NCBI GenBank assembly: GCA_964626495.1 | Contig: CAZVFT010000047.1 | Location: 1-19,460, forward strand | DNA: 19,460 nucleotides | Source of the DNA: JACNLN01 sp964626495 | GTDB lineage: Bacteria > Fidelibacterota > Marinisomatia > Marinisomatales > CAZVFT01 | Direction: 5' to 3' | Shown: positions 1 to 7,765 of the stretch, piece after piece | How the letters are laid out: each line of letters opens with the position of its first letter | How positions within the stretch are numbered: position 1 is the stretch's first letter | Position numbers and translations under genes: made by a program | The notes under the pieces: generated by a model | Told to the model about the DNA's origin: nothing | Seen by the model: only the letters and a program-made list of their open reading frames with translations | Databases searched by the model: none

Positions 1-1526
1 GTAACGATGATCGCTGACCGGATAGCATTTCGTAAGCCAATAACTCCATCAGTAACTTTGGTAACGCGATAAAATCGCTCAATTTCTGTTTCAAGATTCC
101 GGAGTTCGCTCAGAGCCCGTTCCAGTCTGGGTGATGTCCGGATGAGCCCAACATAGTTCCACATGATATTCTGGATGGAATTCATATCCTGCTGGATGAG
201 GGCAGAATCGGGCAAATCGTCACCGGCATCTACCCAGCTTGGAATATTTTCGTTGTCATATAAGAGTTGAGAGGGAAGTTGGATATTGATATGTTGCGCT
301 GATCGGTAGCCCCAGACAAGACCTTCCATCAGAGAGGTACTTCCTAAACGGTTCGCCCCGTGAACTCCCGTGCAGGCAACCTCTCCGACAGCATAGAGGT
401 GTTGGACGGTGCTCTGTCCCCATTCATCTACCCAGATACCACCACAGAAGTAGTGGGCAGCAGGAACGATGGGAACAAGGTCCAGGGTAATGTCCACGCC
501 ATATTCAAGGCACTGCTCGTAAATAGCTGGAAAACGTTCTTTGATTTTTTTTGCAGGGATATATGATTTTATGTCTAAATAAACATTTGAATGGTCGTTT
601 TTCATCATTTCCTTGAGGATGCTCCGGGCTACTACATCCCGTGGTGCCAGGTCTTTCCAGGCACTGTCATATTGTTCCATAAAGGGAGTGCCGTCAGCAT
701 TCACCAGACGTGCTCCTTCCCCCCGGACAGCTTCTGAAATCAGGAAATTGGGAGCATACCGGTGAGAAAATATCGTGGGGTGGAACTGGATGAATTCACA
801 ATTGATAAGTCTGGCTCCTGCTCGTTGAGCCATAGCAAGTCCATCCCCGCGAGCACCGGGAGGGTTGGTGGTCTGTTTGAAAATCTGTCCAAGACCTCCT
901 GTAGCAAGGAGTGTATTTTTCGCCAGACATCGGATGACTTGACCATTTTTCTGGTTAAGTAAATATGCTCCAACACAGGACTCGGCATCGTATAATGACA
1001 ACCTGTCCATCGAATGATGGGAGGGGGTTAGCAGGTCGATAGCAGTATGGTTGGTCAACAGGGTGATGTGGGGTTCGGATTTTATGGCGTTCAGTAGGGC
1101 AATTTCGATGGATTTCCCAGTAGTGTCGGCAATGTGAAGAATACGAGCGGCAGAATGTGCTCCCTCTCGAACCCGGGAGAGTTTTCCATCTGGCGTTGTG
1201 TCAAAAGGGACATTCAGGTGATCAATGAGAATTTTTTTCACCAGTGGAGGTCCATCCTCAACCAGAATTTCTACCGCTGAGGGATTGCTATATCCGGCAC
1301 CCGCCAGGTTGATATCTCTGGCTAAAAGTTCTGGAGAATCGTCTTCCCCACGATAAATGATTCCTCCCTGTGCCATATAGGTATTGGTGTCTTCAGGGGA
1401 CTTTGCCCGGGTGACGAGTACCACAGATATACCATCATTTGCCAGTTGAAGAGCAGCAGTCCCACCCGCGATTCCGCAGCCGATGATCAGGACATCCGTT
1501 TCTAAATAATCGTTCATATCAACCAT
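1..1526 (-). CDS. nadB: L-aspartate oxidase NadB, 3' end outside the window
   Basis: NadB oxidises L-aspartate to iminoaspartate with FAD, the first step of de novo NAD synthesis; NadA uses the product. Reading the minus strand from ATG at 1526 gives an open frame of about 508 codons to the window edge, with no frameshift or stop. The N-terminus has the dinucleotide-binding motif IIGCGIAGG. Further on are the family's MAQGGI segment, a histidine-arginine rich active-site stretch (TGGLGQIF, then NPPGARGDG), HYFCGGIWVD, and GANRLGSTSLMEGLVWG near the C-terminus. Family members are usually about 510-540 residues, so only a short tail is missing. A second in-frame ATG lies at 1517. The start has no clear Shine-Dalgarno sequence and lies about 20 bases from an interspersed repeat that truncates a toxin gene, so the gene may depend on readthrough from nadA. 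Confidence 0.95.
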   Translation of the reverse strand, partial: MVDMNDYLETDVLIIGCGIAGGTAALQLANDGISVVLVTRAKSPEDTNTYMAQGGIIYRGEDDSPELLARDINLAGAGYSNPSAVEILVEDGPPLVKKILIDHLNVPFDTTPDGKLSRVREGAHSAARILHIADTTGKSIEIALLNAIKSEPHITLLTNHTAIDLLTPSHHSMDRLSLYDAESCVGAYLLNQKNGQVIRCLAKNTLLATGGLGQIFKQTTNPPGARGDGLAMAQRAGARLINCEFIQFHPTIFSHRYAPNFLISEAVRGEGARLVNADGTPFMEQYDSAWKDLAPRDVVARSILKEMMKNDHSNVYLDIKSYIPAKKIKERFPAIYEQCLEYGVDITLDLVPIVPAAHYFCGGIWVDEWGQSTVQHLYAVGEVACTGVHGANRLGSTSLMEGLVWGYRSAQHINIQLPSQLLYDNENIPSWVDAGDDLPDSALIQQDMNSIQNIMWNYVGLIRTSPRLERALSELRNLETEIERFYRVTKVTDGVIGLRNAIRSAIIV

Positions 1527-1546
1527 TAGACATTTCTTAACTTATT

Positions 1547-1574
1547 CACCACTAAGGCACCAAGGCACGAAAAA
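1547..1574. repeat. Interspersed CACTAAGGCAC-type repeat half-site
   Basis: The stretch CACCACTAAGG, continuing with a second CCAAGG unit and CACGAAAA, resembles the ends of the GxxExxY cassette at 18223-18670 (shared CCACTAAGG, CAC, AAG and GAA blocks). It ends the reading frame of the truncated ParE-like toxin and lies just upstream of nadB. It could be a solo repeat left by excision of, or recombination at, a related element. The similarity is short and was judged by eye. Confidence 0.5.
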
Positions 1575-1692
1575 GTGTTATTATAAAAGGACTTAACAGA
1601 TATCGGGAGAATGAATATGATGAGTCATGAGTAATATATTCGTAAATATCCACAAGATGTGTTATTGCATTATCTGTCCAATGTTCCCTCAA
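1552..1692 (-). pseudogene. Truncated RelE/ParE-family toxin relic
   Basis: Directly after the antitoxin-like gene, a frame opening with TTG (its last two bases overlap the antitoxin's TGA) encodes a peptide of about 46 residues. It contains WTDNAITHLVDIYEYI and THDSSYS. This matches the N-terminal helix pattern of ParE-type toxins (W-T-x-x-A-x-x-x-L-x-x-I-Y-x-Y-I-x-x-D-S). A full toxin is about 90-100 residues. Here similarity fades after the serine-rich turn, and the frame stops at a TAG inside the interspersed repeat at 1547-1574. The catalytic C-terminal half is absent, so this is inferred to be a dead toxin of a type II toxin-antitoxin pair. I know of no database match; the call rests on motif recognition. 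Confidence 0.6.
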
Positions 1693-1877
1693 TTTGATAG
1701 CCCAAATTTAGCACGGACTTCCTTGACATCTGTAGTTCGACCAGCCTTACTATCTTCAAGCCCCGCTTCGATGGTCTGCCGAACATAGATCTCGTACATT
1801 AAGTCATCCCATGTTGCATTTTTGGGTAGCTTTTCTAAAAGATGGTGCGCTTCCTCTTTGATATTAGTAGGTTTCAT
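1689..1877 (-). CDS. Small antitoxin-like protein (orphan partner of a ParE-type toxin)
   Basis: This 62-residue protein resembles short conserved proteins often found next to RelE/ParE toxins. The family signature visible here is LPxNATWDDLMYEIYVRQTIE, then AGxxDSxAGRTTDVxEVRxxFGL. In this family such proteins are thought to act as the antitoxin, binding the toxin and the promoter. It has a strong Shine-Dalgarno sequence (AGGGAGG, 8 bases before the ATG). It sits 17 bases after nadA and before nadB, so a toxin-antitoxin module was inserted in the nad operon. The following toxin frame is truncated, leaving the antitoxin as an orphan. Function is inferred from family and context. Confidence 0.7.
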   Translation of the reverse strand: MKPTNIKEEAHHLLEKLPKNATWDDLMYEIYVRQTIEAGLEDSKAGRTTDVKEVRAKFGLSN

Positions 1878-1894
1878 TGTTCAAACCTCCCTTT

Positions 1895-2935
1895 CTAATA
1901 TTTTATAATAGTATCTAACATTCGTTCTACGGATTGATGAGCACGCTCTCTGATTTCTTCAGGGATTTCGATGGCGTATCTGTTTTGTTGCAGGGATTTC
2001 AGAGTATCTTCCATAGTAATCTCATTCATATGCGGACAGCGGATATTACATAGTCTGATCATTTCTTTATCAGGATTTGCAGCGGCAATGTTATCTCCCA
2101 TAGCACATTCGGTCAGAAGAAGGTAACAAGGGACAGTGGATTTTTCCACTTTTTTGATCATTGCGTTAGTACTTCCGGAGAAATCGGAAGCTACTATAAC
2201 TTCCGGGCTGCATTCGGGATGTGCCAGCACCAGTGCATCAGGAAATTGTTTTCGGACATTTTCGATATCTTCTACCTTGAACTGTTCGTGGACTTCACAA
2301 CGAGCGTACCAGCCAATCATCTGGTAATCAAGCTTAGTACTGTCTGAGGTTGAATCTTTGGAGGGGAAAATGATATGTTTTCCCGTTTCGTTGGCAACAT
2401 TTTTCGCCAGGTACTCATCGGGAAGAAAAATAACGGTATCGGATTGTAACGATTCAATCACAGTGGCAGCATTTCCGGAGGTGCAGCAGATATCTGATTC
2501 CGCTTTCACGTCGGCATTCGTGTTAACATAAGTAACTACAGGAACACCGGGAAACTGTTTTTTCAGATGTCGAACGTCTTCTGCTGTGATTCCCTCCGCC
2601 AGGGAGCACCCCGCTTTTTCGGATGGCAGTAGAACCATCTTTTCGGGGTTCAAAATCTTAGCGGTTTCTGCCATAAATCGAACTCCGCAAAAAACAATGA
2701 TATCTTTATCCGTTGTCGCAGCTTTTCTACAAAGTTCAAGGGAATCGCCGGTGAAGTCCGGAATGGAATGAAATAGAGCAGGCTCCATATAATTATGTCC
2801 AAGAATGAGAGCATTTTTTTCTTTCTTAAGTTGAAGAATTTGATAGGCCAGTTTTGCCTTGATACGAATTTCAAAATCAGGAATCACTCTGTGAAGCTTT
2901 TCGCTCATCATATGGTAAATTTCATTGAAAGTCAC
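1895..2935 (-). CDS. nadA: Quinolinate synthase NadA
   Basis: NadA condenses iminoaspartate with dihydroxyacetone phosphate to quinolinate using a [4Fe-4S] cluster. The 346-residue length is normal. Recognisable segments are ALILGHNYMEP, GDSLELC, VFCGVRFMAETAKILNP, GCSLAEG, YVNTNADVKAESDICCTSGNA, FLPDEYLA, ECAMGDN and CPHMN. By spacing relative to known NadA proteins the cluster ligands are probably Cys110, Cys213 (in RCEVHEQF) and Cys300 (in RCPHMNEIT); Cys83 and Cys150/151 are further conserved cysteines. The start is GTG with a weak AGGTT ribosome-binding site; an internal ATG pair 8 codons in has none. It follows nadC by 23 bases and precedes the antitoxin-like gene by 17. Confidence 0.97.
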   Translation of the reverse strand: MTFNEIYHMMSEKLHRVIPDFEIRIKAKLAYQILQLKKEKNALILGHNYMEPALFHSIPDFTGDSLELCRKAATTDKDIIVFCGVRFMAETAKILNPEKMVLLPSEKAGCSLAEGITAEDVRHLKKQFPGVPVVTYVNTNADVKAESDICCTSGNAATVIESLQSDTVIFLPDEYLAKNVANETGKHIIFPSKDSTSDSTKLDYQMIGWYARCEVHEQFKVEDIENVRKQFPDALVLAHPECSPEVIVASDFSGSTNAMIKKVEKSTVPCYLLLTECAMGDNIAAANPDKEMIRLCNIRCPHMNEITMEDTLKSLQQNRYAIEIPEEIRERAHQSVERMLDTIIKY

Positions 2936-2958
2936 AGTGCTAACCTACTTGTTAAAAT

Positions 2959-3825
2959 TTAACGGCTGTCTTCATTCAATAAAAGTGTTATGTCGAGGGC
3001 TTGAGCGGAATGAGTAAGTTTCCCGACAGATATAAAATCGACACCTGTAGCGGCGATTTCTGCCACATTTTTAAGGGTTACGTTTCCAGAGGCTTCCAGC
3101 GGAATTCGATAGTCAGTGATCCTGACAGCTTCCCTCATATTATCAGTGCTCATATTATCCAGCATTATCTGGTCTACTTTTAACTCGAGAGCTTCTCCTA
3201 AATCTTTCAGATTCTTAACCTCCACTTCAATAAGAATATTTTGTTTAACTTTTTGCCGTACTCGTTCCACAGCCGACCGTATACTCCCCGCTACTTTGAT
3301 ATGATTTTCTTTAATCAGAACCATATCGAAAAGCCCGTGGCGGTGGTTTTCACCTCCCCCCAAATTAACAGCCCATTTATCGATGGCTCGCAATCCCGGG
3401 GCTGTCTTTCGGGTATCCAGGATGGTGACATTGGCATTCACTGTCGAAACTACTCTCACAAATTTTCTCGTCAAAGTAGCGATGCCGGACATTCTCTGCA
3501 GAAAATTTAAGGCAGTCCGTTCACCACTGAGGATTGCTTTGCATGGACCTGACAACCGGGCAATAACCGTTCCACTTTTCACATCTTCACCATCTTTGAT
3601 ATCTGGTTGAAACTGGACATGTTTATCAAGAATGGAAAAGGTTCGTTTGGCTGCTTCTATCCCGGCAATCACGCCGGCTGATCTTGTGATGATTTTACCC
3701 GAACAGGTGGCATCATCAGAAAAAATGGCATTACTGGTGACATCTCCGTCACCTATATCTTCCTGAAGAGCATTCTGAATAGTACTGTAGATGTCTTTTT
3801 CGTACTGTGGTGGGAGGGAGGTCAT
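2959..3825 (-). CDS. nadC: Nicotinate-nucleotide pyrophosphorylase (carboxylating) NadC
   Basis: NadC converts quinolinate and PRPP to nicotinate mononucleotide and CO2. The 288-residue protein has the family layout. An N-terminal alpha/beta domain contains EDIGDGDVTS. It is followed by SGERTALNFLQRMSGIAT and by TRKTAPGLRAIDKWAV with GGGENHRHGL, which hold the phosphate- and quinolinate-binding Arg, Lys and His residues. After these come MVLIKENHI, IEVEVKN, IMLDNM and the C-terminal LEASGNV and ISVGKLTHS barrel elements. Its ATG overlaps the panD stop codon by 4 bases (ATGA), so translation is likely coupled. This overlap ties NAD synthesis to the pantothenate genes in one transcript. Confidence 0.97.
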   Translation of the reverse strand: MTSLPPQYEKDIYSTIQNALQEDIGDGDVTSNAIFSDDATCSGKIITRSAGVIAGIEAAKRTFSILDKHVQFQPDIKDGEDVKSGTVIARLSGPCKAILSGERTALNFLQRMSGIATLTRKFVRVVSTVNANVTILDTRKTAPGLRAIDKWAVNLGGGENHRHGLFDMVLIKENHIKVAGSIRSAVERVRQKVKQNILIEVEVKNLKDLGEALELKVDQIMLDNMSTDNMREAVRITDYRIPLEASGNVTLKNVAEIAATGVDFISVGKLTHSAQALDITLLLNEDSR

Positions 3826-4184
3826 AACGAAGAAGTGCGAATGGATTGAATCTTATTGTCCTGATTAACGGTAACGATGGTGGGTTGATGATCTTTCGCT
3901 TCTTGTTCATTGCAATTCATATAACTAACAATGATTAACCGATCTCTTTTCTGTCCACGACGGGCTGCCGCACCATTCAATCCTATTTCCCCCTGTTTGC
4001 CCATCATCACGTATGTCGAAAACCGATCCCCATTGTTGATATTGAAAATATCAACTTTTTCAAACTCGTGAAATTTAGCTGCTTTACAAAGTGCGGGGTC
4101 AATGGAGATGGATCCCTCATAATGAAGATTGGCATCAGTGACCATAGCACGGTGAATTTTGGATTTTAATAGAATAACTTGCAT
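3822..4184 (-). CDS. panD: Aspartate 1-decarboxylase PanD
   Basis: PanD is a pyruvoyl enzyme that decarboxylates L-aspartate to beta-alanine for pantothenate. The proenzyme self-cleaves between Gly24 and Ser25; with the ATG at 4184 the motif YEGS places the serine at exactly residue 25, the family position. Flanking family segments are LLKSKIHRAMVTDANLHY and GAAARRGQKRDRLIIVSY. The frame can be extended 4 codons to a TTG at 4196, but AGGAT lies 5 bases before the ATG, which decides the start. The resulting 120 residues are normal length. It lies 12 bases after coaX and overlaps nadC by 4 bases. Confidence 0.95.
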   Translation of the reverse strand: MQVILLKSKIHRAMVTDANLHYEGSISIDPALCKAAKFHEFEKVDIFNINNGDRFSTYVMMGKQGEIGLNGAAARRGQKRDRLIIVSYMNCNEQEAKDHQPTIVTVNQDNKIQSIRTSSL

Positions 4185-4196
4185 TTTTATCCTCAA

Positions 4197-4970
4197 TTAT
4201 TGATTTAATTTCAGCGTATGATAAAGTCCCTGCAACACAAGATCAGGAATAATCACGTCAAATAACTTAACACGATTAAACAGATAAGCAAAACCCCCAG
4301 TTCCAATCATGTAAGGAACATCTCCGTGAAAAGCTTCCTCGGTAATTAGTGATTTTATCTCTTTCACAGTACCGATTTGTCCGAAGTAAAGTCCCGACTG
4401 AATACTTTCGGTGGTGGATTGACCGACGACTCGGTTGCAGGCTTTGATTTCCACTGGTGGGAGTTTGGCAGTTTGTTTTTCCAGAGCTTCCATTGAAATG
4501 CGAATACCTGGTAGAATGATACCACCCAGGTACTCTTTCTCTTTCGAAATAACACAAAATGTTGTGGCAGTACCAAAATCGACAATGATGAGGTTCCTAT
4601 CTGGATAAAGTTCTACCCCTGCAATGGCATTAGCAATACGATCAGCTCCAACCTCGTGTGGATTGTGGTATTTAATTTTTAATCCTGTGCGAACTCCTAC
4701 CTGCAGTTGAAATGGTGTCATGTTGAAATATTTAATGCAACCGCTTCGGATTGAATAGTCCGCGTCAGGGACTACGGAACACATAGCGATCTGTTTTATG
4801 TCCGAGGGCTCAATGTCGTTCTCACGCAAAACTCCTTTGAGAAAAAGTCCAGCTTCATCAGAGGAAGCCCGGTACTGTGATGGCTTGCGGAACTGTAGAA
4901 TGAGTTTCTCATCCTGAAAGACACCGCCGTAGATTAGTGTATTTCCAATGTCAAGACATAATATCATCAT
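4197..4970 (-). CDS. coaX: Type III pantothenate kinase CoaX
   Basis: CoaX phosphorylates pantothenate, the first committed step to CoA. The 257-residue protein belongs to the ASKHA fold. It has the phosphate loop DIGNT at residues 7-11, the pantothenate-region motif GADR at 108-111, and DFGTATTFCVI starting at 131. Then come GGIILPG and a C-terminal GTGG segment. The type III enzyme is typically insensitive to CoA feedback. Its ATG overlaps the stop of coaBC by 4 bases. Two consecutive ATG codons open the gene; the second may be used instead. Confidence 0.96.
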   Translation of the reverse strand: MMILCLDIGNTLIYGGVFQDEKLILQFRKPSQYRASSDEAGLFLKGVLRENDIEPSDIKQIAMCSVVPDADYSIRSGCIKYFNMTPFQLQVGVRTGLKIKYHNPHEVGADRIANAIAGVELYPDRNLIIVDFGTATTFCVISKEKEYLGGIILPGIRISMEALEKQTAKLPPVEIKACNRVVGQSTTESIQSGLYFGQIGTVKEIKSLITEEAFHGDVPYMIGTGGFAYLFNRVKLFDVIIPDLVLQGLYHTLKLNQ

Positions 4971-6226
4971 TTCCTCACTGATATTTTATTTTCCTTGGAT
5001 TTGATTATCAATTCTTCCAGGATTCTTGCCAGCTCGGAAGCTGTTTCCACTTCACTGAACTCCTGTTTTGGATCAAAGATGCGGAAGCGCCGTTGTTGAT
5101 TCTGAGTTCGGTCGCTCACATCATTAAGGATGACAAAGTCTGCTCCAGAACGATTAAATAATTGTTTCACTGCTTCGATTCGACCTTGATCACTTTTGCT
5201 CCGAGTGCATTTGAATGCTATGAGGGTGAAATCGTCACTGCTAATGTAATCTCTGATTCGATTGATGATTTTAATATTGCGTGTCAATTGCAGCGAGACC
5301 TGATCAATGTCTGACGGAATTTTTTCCGATAAAGGAGATTTAACTTTTTTCCCATTTATTTCAATGAAATCAACGGAGAAATCACTAACAGCTGCCAGAT
5401 GAATAACGGAATGATAGTTGTATTGATTCAACAGATTTTTTAGTGTGTTATTTAACACCATAAAATCTGTGAAAGGTACCATTTTGCAGTTCCCGCTGGG
5501 TAAATTAGCACTATCGGCGTGGAGGTAGGTTACCCTGTGTCCTTGACGGATAAAGTGGTCTGCTATGATGGCACCAGTGTTGCCAGTGCTGAGGTTGGAA
5601 ATAAACCGTATACCGTCAATATTTTCCCGGGTTCCTCCAGAGGTAATTAAAACAGATAATCGTTCATCGTTTTTATCAAAGTCACGCTTTTTCAGTTTCT
5701 CACACACCCGTTCATAAATAACATCAGGGTCGAGCATTTTCCCGCTCCCTGTATCACCGCAGGCAAGAAATCCCGTTTCGGTTGGCAGGATTTCAACGCC
5801 CCACTCTTTGAGTACAGTCAATGAGTGTTGAGTGGAAGGATGATTCAGCATTTTTGTATTCATTGCTGGAGCAATCAGGTATGGTTTTTCCCTGTCGTGG
5901 GCGAGGAATAATGCTATCACCAAATTATCGGAAATTCCAGCAGATATCTTGTTAATGGTGTTTGCTGTGGCTGGCGCCAGCAAGGTCAAATCTGCCCATT
6001 TTACAAGATTGATGTGATCCATCATCTGTCCGGATTCAAACATATTGGTAAAAACAGGTTTTCCGGTCAGTCCTTCAAGTGTGGCTGGACCGATAAATTT
6101 TAATGCTGATTCTGTGGCTGCAGTTTGTACCTCAAAGCCGTTTTGAACAAACTTTGAGATTAAATACCCGATTTTATAGGCAGCAACAGACCCAGTGATT
6201 TTTAAAAGAATGTTAGATTTTGACAT
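4967..6226 (-). CDS. coaBC: Bifunctional phosphopantothenoylcysteine decarboxylase / phosphopantothenate-cysteine ligase CoaBC
   Basis: CoaBC makes 4'-phosphopantetheine in two steps: CoaB joins phosphopantothenate to cysteine and CoaC decarboxylates the product. With the ATG at 6226 (419 residues; a TTG lies two codons upstream) the flavin-dependent CoaC half has GSVAAYK, catalytic His71 in DHINLVKWAD, Asn123 in PAMNTKM and Cys156 in the flap GFLACGDTGSGKM. These positions match the known His/Asn/Cys of E. coli CoaC closely. The CoaB half begins near residue 190 with VLITSGGTRENIDGIRFISN and STGNTGA, the nucleotide-binding segment. The gene overlaps panC upstream by 14 bases and coaX downstream by 4. 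Confidence 0.96.
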   Translation of the reverse strand: MSKSNILLKITGSVAAYKIGYLISKFVQNGFEVQTAATESALKFIGPATLEGLTGKPVFTNMFESGQMMDHINLVKWADLTLLAPATANTINKISAGISDNLVIALFLAHDREKPYLIAPAMNTKMLNHPSTQHSLTVLKEWGVEILPTETGFLACGDTGSGKMLDPDVIYERVCEKLKKRDFDKNDERLSVLITSGGTRENIDGIRFISNLSTGNTGAIIADHFIRQGHRVTYLHADSANLPSGNCKMVPFTDFMVLNNTLKNLLNQYNYHSVIHLAAVSDFSVDFIEINGKKVKSPLSEKIPSDIDQVSLQLTRNIKIINRIRDYISSDDFTLIAFKCTRSKSDQGRIEAVKQLFNRSGADFVILNDVSDRTQNQQRRFRIFDPKQEFSEVETASELARILEELIIKSKENKISVRK

Positions 6227-6977
6227 TATCAATTAACCTCACGTTTCCAAGGTGCACAGCTCCATATCGACGATTACCGATCTCCTCCACATAATCGACC
6301 CGAAATCCTGTTTCATACAATTTTTCTTTGATTTCTTTCAAGTTCATATCAGAACAAAGTAATTGGTAAAAGCGAGGAACGATTTTTCGCTCTTCTAGGG
6401 TCAGAAGATCATTTCGGGAACTGAAGGCTAACCCATCCGATTCACGAATTGTTGGACAGGGGATAATTTCAGTACTGAGGAAAAAGGCATCTGCCATTTC
6501 TCTGATTAGTTCGTACTGTTGATAATCCTTTTCCCCAAAATAGGCACGGTGAGCCTTGACAATATTCAGGAGTTTCATCACCACGGTAAGAACGCCATCA
6601 AAATGCCCGGGGCGATGGACTCCACACAATTTTTTACTGAAATCGTTCTCGAAAACTTTGTAACGGTAATCATCAGGGTATATCTCGTCATACTCTGGCG
6701 ATAGAATGACTTGAACGCCGGTTTCTTCAAGCAGATCCTTATCCCTTTCAAAGTTTCGGGGATAGCTGGCAAGATCTTTGGAATCGTTGAACTGTGTGGG
6801 ATTAACGAAAATAGTCACAATGGTAATATCATTTTCATCCACACACCGTCGTACAAGGGAGAGATGACCTTCGTGTAATGCTCCCATTGTTGGTACAAAA
6901 CCCACGGATTGACCTCGCCAGGATGGACTATTTCTTGTTTTTTTCCATCGTTTCAGATCGGTGATGACCTGTATCAT
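6213..6977 (-). CDS. panC: Pantothenate synthetase PanC
   Basis: PanC joins pantoate and beta-alanine at the expense of ATP. The 254 residues show the nucleotidyltransferase signature: PTMGALHEGHLSLV with the HxGH motif at 35-38, then FVNPTQF, FGEKDYQQ and the KMSKS-like FSSRND. It is slightly shorter than the common 280 residues, mainly in the C-terminal domain. The ATG shares one base with the panB stop (TAATG), and its 3' end overlaps coaBC by 14 bases. It uses the beta-alanine made by PanD in the same operon. Confidence 0.96.
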   Translation of the reverse strand: MIQVITDLKRWKKTRNSPSWRGQSVGFVPTMGALHEGHLSLVRRCVDENDITIVTIFVNPTQFNDSKDLASYPRNFERDKDLLEETGVQVILSPEYDEIYPDDYRYKVFENDFSKKLCGVHRPGHFDGVLTVVMKLLNIVKAHRAYFGEKDYQQYELIREMADAFFLSTEIIPCPTIRESDGLAFSSRNDLLTLEERKIVPRFYQLLCSDMNLKEIKEKLYETGFRVDYVEEIGNRRYGAVHLGNVRLIDNVKI

Positions 6978-7765
6978 TAAAAACTTTCCTCCTTACTGGG
7001 GAATTTTTTATTCTTTATGTCAGTATCGTATTGATTTAATGCTTCACGGATTAATTTGTAGCCGTTTAGGTATTTTCGCAAAAATTTTGGATTGAATCCC
7101 TTATTCATTCCAAGAAGGTCATGCCAGACAAGGACCTGGCCGGAGGTTTTAGAGCCTGCGCCGATACCGATGGTGGGGACAGATAATGTCTTAGTAACTC
7201 GCTCCGCTAATGTGGCGGAAACAAGTTCAAGAACTAGAGAGAATATCCCGGCTTTTTCTAAAGCTTCAGCCTCCTGAAGTAGTTTCTTTGCAGCCTCTTC
7301 CTCTTTTCCCTGGACCTTATATCCCCCCAATTGGTGGATGGATTGTGGTGTTAATCCCAGGTGTCCCATAACTGGTACCCCGGAGTTCACAATATGTGTG
7401 ATAATTTCCAGATTGTCACCTGCTCCCTCAATCTTTACCACTTCAGCCCCCGCCTTCATTAAAATATCCACGGCATACATGGCTTCTTGGATTCCTTTTC
7501 GATGAGCTAAAAAAGGCATATCGGCAATCAGAAATTTATTTGGAGCACCTCGTCGAACTGCCCTTACATGAAACTCCATCATTTCAAGTGTTGCATTGAT
7601 GGTGGTTTCGTAACCGTGCATAACGTTGGCAGCACTATCTCCGACAAGAATAGCATCAATAGATGAATCGTTGACTATTCGAGCTGAGGTGAAGTCATAA
7701 CAGGTCACTAATGAAATCTTGCGACCATCGACCTTCATCTTTTTGAAATCTCTAACGCTTTTCAT
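6977..7765 (-). CDS. panB: 3-methyl-2-oxobutanoate hydroxymethyltransferase PanB
   Basis: PanB transfers a hydroxymethyl group from methylenetetrahydrofolate to 2-ketoisovalerate, giving ketopantoate. The 262-residue TIM-barrel protein has LVTCYDFTSARI, the metal-binding LVGDSAANVMHGY, ADMPFLAH, the lysine-containing VVKIEGA, GHLGLTPQSIHQLGGYKVQG, LVLELV with the general-base glutamate, and IGIGAG. All key segments are present. It overlaps the upstream DUF2520 gene by 4 bases and panC by 1, so the ketopantoate-forming enzyme is flanked by a putative reductase and by the pantoate ligase. Confidence 0.97.
   Translation of the reverse strand: MKSVRDFKKMKVDGRKISLVTCYDFTSARIVNDSSIDAILVGDSAANVMHGYETTINATLEMMEFHVRAVRRGAPNKFLIADMPFLAHRKGIQEAMYAVDILMKAGAEVVKIEGAGDNLEIITHIVNSGVPVMGHLGLTPQSIHQLGGYKVQGKEEEAAKKLLQEAEALEKAGIFSLVLELVSATLAERVTKTLSVPTIGIGAGSKTSGQVLVWHDLLGMNKGFNPKFLRKYLNGYKLIREALNQYDTDIKNKKFPSKEESF

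Noticed and set aside
360..962. Small plus-strand frames at 360-566 and 762-962 and a minus frame at 740-988
   Set aside because: They lie opposite or out of phase with the continuous nadB frame and have no recognisable features.
4184..4196. TTG at 4196 as the PanD start
   Set aside because: The AGGAT ribosome-binding site lies between it and the ATG at 4184, and the latter puts the cleavage serine at residue 25.
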